From Megascapheus bottae (taxonomy: Eukaryota; Chordata; Mammalia; Rodentia; Geomyidae): a stretch of 64,000 nt of DNA. Below, piece after piece: positions 38,201 through 50,200 of this stretch (position 1 is the first letter of the stretch; each line of letters starts with the position of its first letter). The stretch covers positions 1,817,001 through 1,881,000 of the forward strand of contig JANJXV010000030.1 in assembly GCA_024803745.1 (NCBI GenBank), in the 5' to 3' direction. A program made the translations under genes and the position numbers. The notes under the pieces are model-generated. The model saw nothing but the letters and a program-made list of their open reading frames with translations, made no database searches and had not been told where the DNA came from.

Positions 38201-41200
38201 AATTTTGAGATTCCAGTTGGTGACTTCCAAAAAGATGTCAAGCATGAGTCAATTTGTGATTTCCAATATGAAAGTGTAGAGCTAGGCATGGTGGCTTCAG
38301 AGGTGGACATAAGGAGATCACAGTTCAACAGCAATCCAGGTACATGAAAGTTCCTGAAATTCCATCTCAGGCCTAGTGGTGAATCCCTATTTTCCCCAGA
38401 ACATGAAAAACCACAAGTAGGAAGATTTCAGCCTAGAATATAGTGAGACTTCACCTAAAAACTAAACTGGTGAAATAAGTGGCTAGAACCATGGGTCAAG
38501 TGGCAGAGCTCTTGCCTTGCAAGAGGGAGCCTGAATTGAATTTTATAGGATAAAAAAAATGCTAACAGGTCCAAGGGCTTATTTTAATGAAGCCCAAGAA
38601 ATAAAACATTTCAGAACATGACTTTAAGTAAATTAGAATTTATATAATCAGCATCAGCATTGGATATATGATTGTCTGAACAGCATGCACGATATTACTT
38701 AAGGTTAAATTTACCTTGGAGGTATCAAACGCCAACAAGAGTGTTCTGCCATTTGTTAAAAAGATTTCAACAGCATTATCTCTCAATTGCCACCATCGCT
38801 TGTGAACTTCTTTAATTTCTTCATATGTCCACGAAAATGATGCTGGTTCTAAGTCTCCATGAAGGCTCTAAGACAAAGTAAACAGACAAAAGTATTATCT
38901 ACGCATGAAACAGTTATATTGATTTTAGATCTCAAAAACTATCAAAATGAAATAGACAATCTGAGGAAAATCTATGGGAGAATGGCAAGATTATCTGGAA
39001 GCCTTTCCACTATAAAACAGTACATATGCTAGAATAAATTAAGAAGAATTAGCACATTATGTTTTAGAGCAATTGTAACTTTGCAAGAAACCTAGAAGGT
39101 ATAGCTCCCTATGTCCTCCTGCGCTGCCTCACACTGTTTCCCTATCAGTAATGCCTCACAGGCAGTATGGAGTATTGATTACAAGTGATGGCTTAATAGC
39201 CATATGTGATTTTTACCTATAGCCTATAATGCCATTCATTTCACTGTGGTACAGACCAGTTCTGCCACCCTAAAAGCTCTCTGGACTTCACCTATCCTTC
39301 CTTCTTTCTTTTCTTTCCTTCTTTCTTTTCCCTCCCTCCCCCTCCCTTCCTTCCATCTTCCTTTTCTCTCTTCCTTTCTTTCCCTCCTTTCTTTCTTCCT
39401 TCCTTTCCTTCCTTCCTTCCCCTCTCTCTCTCCCTCCCTCCCTCATAGCTCATCAATTCCTTGTTCCCATAATTTTGCTTTTTGAGTCTGTCATATGGTT
39501 GGAAGAATGCTGTATGTAGTCCTTTCAAGTTAGCTTCTTTTGTTAAGCAAAGCTGAGCTCAAGAAACGAGGACATGAAATCTCTGTAGTCCAAAACAAAA
39601 AAGAAATGGACAAAATAGTGGTTGGGAAGAAGTGACCTTTAGCTGCCTGGCTGGGCGTGTGTTCAAATGTGTGTTCTTGTGTTGCATGCTTGTGTATGTA
39701 CGCACGGATGCTGTTTCAGAAATGAAGCGACTTAAATTAATATCCACTTGAGGACAAAAGATGAGCTTGTCTTCCTTGGAAGTGTTGAACTGAGATTCCT
39801 TCAGAAGGCTAGAATCCATGCAGGGCCATGCTCTGAGTAAAAGATTTGAAAACAGATGTGCCCATCATTAAAGGGCAAGGACCAGGACCTGGGTCTCTCA
39901 TGTTGAGTCCAGGTGAAGAACAGAAAGTGGCCTCTTGAGAGAATATAGACCTCCCATGGATATGGGTTGAATTAACCTATCTGCATGGCCTCAAAGCCTC
40001 CCAGCTGTACAGTGGTTCTCACACCAGAGTCACCCACAAAGGAGGCCAATTCCAGTGTCTGGAAGCCAGAAAGAACACTCACCCATCAGCTCAGGCCAGA
40101 GAGCCACAGACTCCCTCGTGTGCCTCTAGGGATGGGCGCTGATGAAGTGGGCCTCTGGGAGGAGACCAGCCCTGACCTGTAAGACAACTCTAGCCCACTC
40201 AGTCTCACACTTGCGATAAAGAACTGGGGCCACAAGTCCCACTTGTTCCCCTCAAAAATAAAATGAAGAAAATGCTGAAAAAAGTAAGTCTAATCTTTTG
40301 TTTTGTTTTGTTTTTTGTTTTTTGCCGGTCCTGGGCTTGAGCTCAGGGCCTGAGCACTGTCCTTGGACTTTCTCAAGGCTACAGCTCTACCACTTGAGCC
40401 TCAGCACCACTTCTGGCTTTTTTCTATGTATGTGGTACTGAGGAATTGAACCTGGGTCTTCGTGCATGCTAGGCAAGCACTCAACCACTCGGCCAGACTC
40501 CCAGCCCAGAAGCCTAATCTAACTAACTAAACATGAATTGTGTTATCTAGTACTTTAAAAAGAGAAGGCATGATAAAGTTGCCGCTAAAGTTTAAAGATA
40601 GCTGGTACTTCCTCCAGCTACATCCTGGCTTGCGTGACCCCTCAACCCCAGGTGTGTACTGGATAACAGAAACTCAGAGCACAATTTAGAACTCAGATTG
40701 CAGCTACTGTTTTACCTTAAGCTCTCTGTTCTTCCAAATCTTAAAATATTTTAATTTAAATTCCTCTACTCTATTGATCCTTTACTCCTGTATTGGATAT
40801 GAAATAGTCTTTATGAGTAGAGGCAGGGAATACATTGTATAAAATCTAAACATCTCATTTTGCCTTTTTTGCTCTTGTTGTTGATCTAATACTGGGGATT
40901 AAGCCTGTGGCCTCAGGCAAGCTAGGCAACTGATGAAGTGCTGAACTACAATCCCACTGTTAAACTCTTTTAATGGAAATTCTCAAACTAAAGCAAACGC
41001 CTCCTTTATCCAGTAAGCGTGTCTAAGCAATGCTCTGAAGGAAATAATTTATATAAGACTGAAGGGGGACATGAGATTTGAACTAAAGTTTAAAGTGCAA
41101 GACAGTAAATGTCACGTGAGAGGAACTGAGCTTTAGGGAGCAACTACGCTATGCTACTTAGGACAGTATGAGAAGTATGGGTACAGACTGAAGTAACATC

Positions 41201-44200
41201 GGCGCATTAGAATCTGACTAATCATGGGAATTGCTAAGATGATGGTACAGACTTCTTTCTGTGTGTGTCTACCAATCCTGAAGCTTGAACTCTGGGTCTA
41301 GAAGCTGTCCCTGAGCTCTTTTGCTCAAGGCTAGTGCTCTACCACTTGAGCCACAGCTCCACTTGCAGCTTTTTGGTAATTAGTTGGAGATAGCAATCAA
41401 AAGAACTTTCCTGCCCAGGCTGGCCTCAACCTGTAATCCTCAGATCTCAGCCTCCTGTGTAGCTAGAATAACAGGTGTGAGTCACCATGCCTGGCTGGCT
41501 CAGGCTTTGTTTGCTTCTTTTTAAAAAGATGTTTGAAATTGAACCTAGTCTACATGGCAAGTGATGTGAAGAGCACTAAGAGTTCCGCATGCTCTTTCAT
41601 TAGTAAGCTTTCTGGTTGTAAAATCTGTCTAGTTTAAGGTAAGAAAACCTCTACTCACCGAATTTTCAACTGGATCAGAAGCATTATCTTCTACAAAATA
41701 CATTCCACATTTACCTGCAGAGTAATTGGACAGAATTTAAAATGTAAGTACACTCTCTTCAGATGTGGACCTCTGGGGTCCAGTGGCTTGAATCCGAATC
41801 TTAGCACTTAAAAACAGTTTCAATACTCAGTACTCAGCAAATATCTTTAAACAGAACCTGTAAGATCTTAGGCAAGTCGCTTAACCTCTACATGTCTTAA
41901 TTAAAATAAATGTGGCTGGGAATTTGGCCTAGTGGTAGAGTGATTGTCTAGCATGTACAAAGACCTGGATTCAATTCCTCAGTACAACATACATAGAAAG
42001 TGCTGTGGCTCACGTGGTAGAGCTCTAGCCTTGAGAAAGCCCAAGGAAAGTGTTCAGTCCCTGGCAAAAAAGAATTTAAAAAAAGTGGGGCCAGAGTCTG
42101 GTGGCTCATGTCTGTAATCTGTAATCCAGCTACAGAGGAAGACTGAGGATGGTGGTTCAAAGACAGTCTGGTCAGGAAAGCTTGTGGGATTCTTATTTTC
42201 AATTAACCACCACCTGAAAACTGGAAATAGAGCTATGGCTCGAGTGGTAGAGCTCTAGAAAGCTGGAAGTAGAGCCATGGCTCAAGTGGTAGAGCACTAG
42301 AAAGCTGGAAGTAGAGCCATGGCTCAAGTGGTAGAGCTCTAGAAAGCTGGAAGTAGAGCCATGGCTCAAGTGGTAGAGCTCTAGAAAGCTGGAAGTAGAG
42401 CCATGGCTCAAGTGGTAGAGCACTAGCCTTGAGTGCTGGGTAGACCATAAAGCTCTGGCCTAGGCAGCTCAATGGAGTCTAAAAGTCTAAATGTATATGT
42501 GTATTATGTATATATATATAATATATTATATATGTATATATAATGCATATATAATGCATATATGTGCATAAATACATAATTTTTAAAAATGATTAAAGAT
42601 AAAAATATATATTCATGAAGAAAGTCACTACCATAAAAACTGATTTTTGGAAACAGTACTAGCTGAACTCCGGGCTTTACTCTTCGTAGAAGTTCTGTCA
42701 CTGATCCACATCCCTAGTCTTTTTTGCTTCAGTTACTTTTTGAATAAGGTCTTGTGTTTAGGCCTGGGCTGGTCTGGACCGTGATTCTTTTCTTTATACT
42801 TCCCACATCCCGTTCTGAGCAGTGTGATGACATGTGCCCTGTCCTGCTCGTCCCTCCTTGTTCAGTTCTGCACACTGTGTATGCCCCCCGTGCATTCATC
42901 CCTCAGCCCTCTACACTGTCAGATCAGTAGAATCGCTGTGGTATCAAGTCCCCTTACTTTACTAACACGTGCTGCAGAGCACACATGCAAGGGAGGCTGC
43001 AAGGCTGTAATGTGCTTCCTTCAAGTGACCAGTCAAGGTGCAGTGAACTACCCAAGAGACTACAACCAGGGAACCTTTAGATAACATAAGGCCCTCCTCA
43101 CTACATCTGTTAATTGTGGTTGATCTCCTACCAAGCCTACTTTACACTTTATCATAGTACGTATGTACAGAAAAGTCTGGCACACACAGGTACATCTTAC
43201 TCAGGGTTCCAGGGGACAAGAGAGCTATTTTTACCTGTATGAGATCAAGGCAAAAAAAGTCTCTGCCATCTTAGAGAAAGCTGATGTAATTTAATGGCAA
43301 TATGCCAAAAGCGTTCAAATGATCTGAGAACACAGTAAGGCAGGGTGAGCATATGTAACTTCCTTTAACTTACCTAACAGCAATTCGCCAGCGGTCTCTC
43401 TGGATGGTGCAACACTAATACATCTTCGATTTACTCTGTCAAAACGTATTTCCAATTACACATCTTGTACAATTTTGTAATATGTCTTACTTTATTTAAC
43501 AGAAGACTTAAGCAAGGCAGAATATAGTTTCAATAGCATGTGATGATGTCAGAGTCTATGTCACTTTTAACATTCCAGTGGAGGAGAAAATTATTGCAGC
43601 CTTTAGAAAAGGGCAAAACTCCATATGTAGCATATCTGTATTCAGCTATGTAAGAGAACTTTCAAAGCTCTGCGTCTTAATTATTTTATGCCACTGGTAT
43701 GTCTATACTTGAAAACAGCCCAGTAGTCTAGGAAAAAACTCTGGAGTCAGCAAAGTTCCCTGATCTTGCCACTTCTATTTTTTCAGGTTTAACCACAAGA
43801 TTGGTTCACTCATTTGATAAATGGAAAGACTGAAGCAAAGCGCAGGCAGATGTCCAAAATCAGACAATTAGAAAGAGCAGGATGGGACTCGAACCTCTGG
43901 TCACTATGCTACACTGCTGCTATGGTGCCACCAGAAACTCTACAGAGCCATTTAAAAGTCAAGAGCAAAAACACATGCACGCTAGAAGTACCAGAGTATG
44001 GTGAAGACATCCAATAACCCTGCTTTCAGAAATGTCATGTAGCTTCTGCCATCAACCTTGTCCTGTCTCAAGCCTGTTTTGTTTAAACCCACAGTCTCTA
44101 TCACAAGCATCACATGAACCCTACAGTGAGTATCAAACATTTGCCAAGCGTGAAAGGGGTCCATGGACTTGCACCTACCTTATGGATTCACTGGCAGCTT

Positions 44201-47200
44201 TGTCTTTGACAGTAGAGGAGAAAGAAGAATGAGTTTTATCCTCAAACAGGTAAGAGAGTGGTGGCTTGAGTACATCTGCTGAGGAAAGATTCACTGTTTA
44301 TCTGATGCCCACAGTAACCAGCCACAGTGGCACTCAGAGATGGGGACACATACTCTTACCTTCTGATGTGAGGCTTGAACTCTGGGCCTGGGTGCTGACC
44401 ATGAGCTCTTCAGCTCAAGGCTACAGCCCTAGCCCTTGAGCCACAGCATCACTTCTGGTTTTCTAGTGGAAAACCCGAGATAAGAGTCTCTCCATCTTTA
44501 GTGCCTAGGCTGGCTTTGAACTATGATCCTCAGATCTCAGCCTCCTGAGTAGCTCGGATTACAGGTGTGAGCCACTGAACCTGGCTTACCTTCTGACTTT
44601 TGTCTGCCTCTCAGGAGGTACTTGTTTGGAATAGCTAAATAGCATCTCTGCAAGCGTCTCCTCTCCCGGTTTGGGCCTTCTGTTGGATCCAGCTGCCAAG
44701 AGGTTGGATAGTAGATAGGGTCATACCACACTGCTCTGCGGGTGAAAAGGAAAGGACATTTTAAAAGAGGCCAAGGACTCAGAGCCTTGAAAAAATCACC
44801 ACAGAGACTGAGTAGATAAATCACAATTAGGGAACAACAGTTAACATGTTTATACTACACACAGAACAAAAAAAGTAAGTGCCCCACTCTGAATCTCCTT
44901 CTAAAGTTAGTGCAGCATCCATACTCACAGTGACTGATGCTGTCAGCTACACGAAGACTCGGCAACATTATCTAATGCTCTGGATTTGATAGGGTTAGTT
45001 AACAGAAAACTGGTGTTTTCCAAATTAATCTTCTGTATGTCCCATCGTCTATTCTCTAACAGACTGTTTTGTACTATTAGGGCATAAACTTGGCTTCATG
45101 ACTGCTAAGCAGGACCTCTAGCTGCTTCTAGTCATTCTTGCAGACAGTATTTCCAGAGGGTCTTCTTTTTGCACAGGCCTGTACCTGAACTCTAATCCTC
45201 CTATTTTGTGTTTCCTACTGTAGCTAGAATGCCAGCCGTCACCACAATATACAGTTTTTTCTATTGAGGTATAGACTTATGATGGCCTGGAACACAACCT
45301 TCTTGATCTCAGCTTTCCTTATAGCTGGAACAACAGAGAAGCCCAGTACCCAACTACCAACAATTTCACCATATCCAGTGTATATCATGCTCTTTTTTTT
45401 TTTAATTTTATTTTTAATTTATTTTTTGGCCAGTCCTGGGCTTGAGCTCAGGGCCTGAGCACTGTCCTTGGATTTTCTCAAGACTAGAGCTCTACCACTT
45501 GAGTCTCAACACCACTTCCAGCCTATATATATATGTGGTACCGAGGAATCGAACCCGGGTCTTCATGCATGTTAGGCAAGGCAAGCACTCTACCACTAGG
45601 CCAAACTCCTGGCCCCTTCATTCTCTTTTTTGTGCCAATCCTGGGGTTTAAACTCAGAGCCTGGGTGCTGTTCCTAAGATTCTTTTGCTCAACACTTGTG
45701 CTTTACCACTTGAGCTATCGTGTTACTTGCAGCCTTTTCTTTTTTCTTTTTTCCTTTCTTTCTTGGTGGTGGTGAGGCTTAAACTCTTGGCCTGGGCACT
45801 GTCCCTGAGCTTTTCAGCTCAAGGCTCTACCACTTTCAATAGCCACTTCTGGTTTTCTGGTGTTGAACAGGAGATAAGAGACGCATGGACTTTTTGTGCC
45901 TGGGCTGGCTTTGAATAATACTTCCCAGATTCTCTGCCTCCTGCGTAACTACGGTTACAGGTGTGAGCCACCAGTGCTCAACACTTCCACACTTTTCTGA
46001 GTTGTGATTGGAGATAAGCATCTCACTCTGGGAACTGGTGCATCCCATCCTTAATCCTAGCTACTTAGGAGGCTGAGATCTGGAGATTGCAGTTAGAAGC
46101 CAACTTGGGCAAAAAAGTCCCTATGAGATTCTTATCTCCAACTAACCACTCAAAAACCAGAAGCAGAGATGTGGCTCGCAGTGGTAGAATGCTAGCCTTG
46201 AGGGGGAAAAAAGTGTTCAGGAACAGCACCCATACCCCAAATTCAAACCCCACAACCAACAACAACTTTAAAAAAAAAAAAAAAAAAGAGTCCTACAGAC
46301 TTTCCTACATGAGCTGGCTTCGAACCACAGTCCTCAGATCTCAGCCTCCTGAGTAGCTAGGATTACAGGCATGAGCCACCAGCATCTGGCTCATAATGTA
46401 CCTTTTAAATCATGTTGAAGTCATGGCCAGAAAAATATCCATTCCTGAACTATCTTTTTCAATGATTTATTTTGCAACATACTTTATAATTAAACTCGGT
46501 TTTACTCTCTAAAAGCTCATACCTTTCCTTTCTCCTTAGTTTTTTTTTCCCCTAAAATCTTTTATGATCATTTTTCAAGATGGAAACAAAATTGGGTATA
46601 GGGAATAGTTCAGTGGCAGAACACTTGTCTCATATACTCAAGACACACACACATACACATACACACACACACACAAGTGCAGAAAGGAAAAAAAGAAAAA
46701 ATCCACGAATGATTTAACAAAAAAAAGTGTTTACTGAAATAATTTTATGAATCTGAATTCTGGAATCTAAGTAGTGTAAATAGTGTTTGATATTCACACA
46801 TAAAATAGTCACACAGACAATTTAGACCATCTAGTCTCCCTGACACTAACCTGTCATGCGTCAATTGTTGGATGAGTTCCTGCCAATGTCTGCTGGCACT
46901 TAGGTCCACTTTGTACATTCCTCTGATGTGCTGGATCACCTTTTTCCTCTCAATTCCCTGGGAGAGAGACACTGCTTGGGTGATATCTGCTGCTATCTTA
47001 GATATATCCTTTGATTTTGAATCGAGACGCTGGAAGAGACTAAACATGCAGGACTGCCCATAAGTTAAGTGTATATGGAACATTACAGACTTATTGAAAC
47101 ATAATACTTTAATTCTAAAAGCATACACGAGGGGTGAGGTTGCAGCATAGTGCGAAAGAACCTGCCTCATATGCACGAGACCCTGGATTTGATCCTCAAC

Positions 47201-50200
47201 ACAAAAAGGGGAGGGAAATGGATTCCACAAAAACGAAAACCAAACATACACTCTAAAGACTCCTAATGGCTGTTAGCAACACATAAAATCTTACCTTTGT
47301 TGATTGTTGTTGACTGTTTTCTGCCAGGAAGCTTTACTCATGCCATCTTCAGTTTCATATTTCCTTTGTTCCTAAAAGATTTAGGTAGCATGCATTACAT
47401 AAAACATCATTTTTTAACCCCACATTAGCACAAAGCCCAGTAATCTAATTTTAAAATCAAGTTAACAAAGGAAAAAAATTATCTTCAGGTGACCAGAATA
47501 TTAAATAAAGCACCTAAACGGTATTACAATTATTTGTTTCTATACAATCTGGGTCACAGAAATTAGGGTACAATAGTTACACAGCATGCCCAACCTGATG
47601 GGCTGACATAGTACTTGGGTCTCGATTTTACTTGTTCATCACAGAACACATAAGTCCAGGTATGTTTTATGTGCTTGTGCCATGAAAATCAGCCCTTCTT
47701 AGAACACCACTGGTCACGTACAAGGAGATCAACCTGCAGATCTTCTGAACATACACCGTAGAACGGGAACATCTTATTCTTCATTTTATTCAGGGAGATC
47801 TCCTAAGGAACAAGTCTTGTTTCACAGACTCACCTCCCTGATCATCTTGAGAAGTTCTGGTTTAGACGAGGCGCTGGGTGGAATGCACTTGTGGCCACAT
47901 AACTTCAGAGTGCTCATAAGCAGTTCTGCCATGTCTAGTTCTTCCCCAGTCAACTCATCTTGGTGATTATGTATCAACTCTGACAAATACAAAACTAACT
48001 TGGCTCCATGCTTTAAAAAAAGTAACAATTTTTTAGTAACAAAGAATTTATATTTCTTCTAATGTCATGATTTCTATAATTTATTTTAAAATAACTCAGA
48101 AAAAGGAATCTTAATATCAACAAATCTGCATCAAGATATTAACAAATGTAAATCATAGATTAATTATACTATTCTCTCCACTACCCTCTCAAATTTTTAT
48201 GGTGAAGATTAAAGAAGCAAGCTAATTTTCTAACTTTTGGAGAAAAAATTCTGAGAGGATGTGCTATAGGAATTCACAAAATAAACTTAGGATAAAGGAA
48301 AAAAAAAGACTTCCTAGTTTTCTCAAAAGAATGCTAAACTGGGCCAGGACTGGCCTAGTGGTAGAGTGCTTGCCTAGCATGCACAAATACCCGGGTTGGA
48401 TTCCTCGGTACCACATACACAGAAAACAGGCGAAAATGGTGCCGAGACTCAAGTGGTAGAGCACTAGCCTTGAGAAAGTCCAAGAACAGTGCTCAGGCCC
48501 TGAGCTCAAGCCCAGGACTGGCAAAAAAAAAAAAAAAAAGCTAAACTAAAAGGAAAACCTTTCTTTATTTTCCAAGGTGAATGAAATGTGCTTATTTATC
48601 CTTTCCTCTGTAGTTTTTGCTCAACATCTAAAAGAGAAGTTGGTGGAATTTCCAGAATGAAAGACATCGTTAAGTTGCCAGCACTCTACTCTAGGGAGAA
48701 CAAGAGAGGAAAAACTAATGCCAGCACGATCTCAGTACTCAGTTCCACCTGGGGATGGCTGCTGTGTCTATCAAAGCATAATTCATCTAATAATGACAAC
48801 TAATCTGTTAATGATAATTGCTCTTCTCAGTATAAGTTTAAACCAATGTTGGTTCTTGCCTTCCTAATAAAGTCCTCCATAACCTTTGTAATACATCTGA
48901 TGGTAAAGTGCCATCACATCTACCATGTAGTAGACAATATGTTTTTATATTTTATAGTAGATGACATATTTTAGGACAGTTAAAAACATTTATTTGGGGG
49001 CTGGGAGTTTAGCCTAGTGGTAGAGTGCTTGCCCAGCACGCAAAAGACCAGGTACCACGTACATAGAAAAAGCTGGAAATGGTACTGTGGTTCAAGTGGT
49101 AGAGCTCTAGCCTTGAGAAAGACCAAGGATAGTGCTCAGGCCCTGAGCTCACACCCGAGACTGACAAAAAAAAATATTTTCCTTTAAAGGCTGAGTTTAT
49201 CTTTATGGCATTTTAAACTGTGAACAGTTAACTATTTAATGTTAACAAATGGATCTGGAATCAATTACATTTGGGGTGATATTTAGATCAATGTGCTGAA
49301 TCACACTGTCATTTCTAAAAGTACAGGATGAACATATGCATTAGTGAAAATAGCAAAGCTTGTTTCAGTGTGACAGTTAAATTAGTCGGAAGACAGCTGC
49401 AACCTGAGCAGAAGATGAAAAGGAGCAGATGCTGACAGTAAAAGGCTTGGAGAGTTAGTAAATGAAGAAAAACGGTGATTCAAATATTTTCATATGTGTG
49501 CCTAAAAAGCACTGTTCTTTATATAACTTGAAAAATGTTTCAGTTTCATATTCAGTGACATTATAAAATTATCTTGAACAATTATCACAAATGATTTAAT
49601 TAATTTGAAATACACAAAGCAATACATGATGAGTTACACATTTATCAACTGTAATTACAGTTTCTGGAACTTATTATTTTTTTTGTTTGGTTATATGGCT
49701 TGAATTCAGAGGCTGAGCAATGTCCCTGAGCTTTTTTGCTCAGTACTCTACCACTTTGAGCCACACTGCCAGTTCTAGTTTTCTGGTGATTAAATGGATT
49801 TTCCTGCCCTACCCATGCTGGCTTTGAACCATGATCCTCACATCTCAGCCTCCTGAGAAGCTAGGATTATTGGTGTAAGCCATGGGTGCCTAGTCAGAAT
49901 TATTTTGTTGCTACTAAAGATAAATATGTAAAGATCCTTTTTCAGCTTCAAAAAAACTGAAGTTTTGAGTTAGATATGGTGGTGTATACCTGTAATCTCA
50001 CTACTTAAGAAGCGGAGGGATTGGCCTAGTCGGGCCGGAGCAAGCAGGGCCGGAGCGAGCGGGGCCGGAGCGAGCGGGGCCGGAGCGAGCGGGGCCGGAG
50101 CGAGCGGGGCCGGAGCGAGCGGGGCCGGAGCGAGCGGGGCCGGAGCGAGCGGGACCTGAGCTAGAAAGGGAGCCTAGCCGGGCCGGAGCGAGCAGGGCCG

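Noticed and set aside
42217..42426. CRISPR-like array
   Set aside because: The repeat is contiguous without spacers and lies in a SINE of a mammalian intron.
42199..42472. Repetitive 14-residue peptide frames on the minus strand
   Set aside because: They come from the 42-bp SINE array, which is a multiple of three; no start context or homology.
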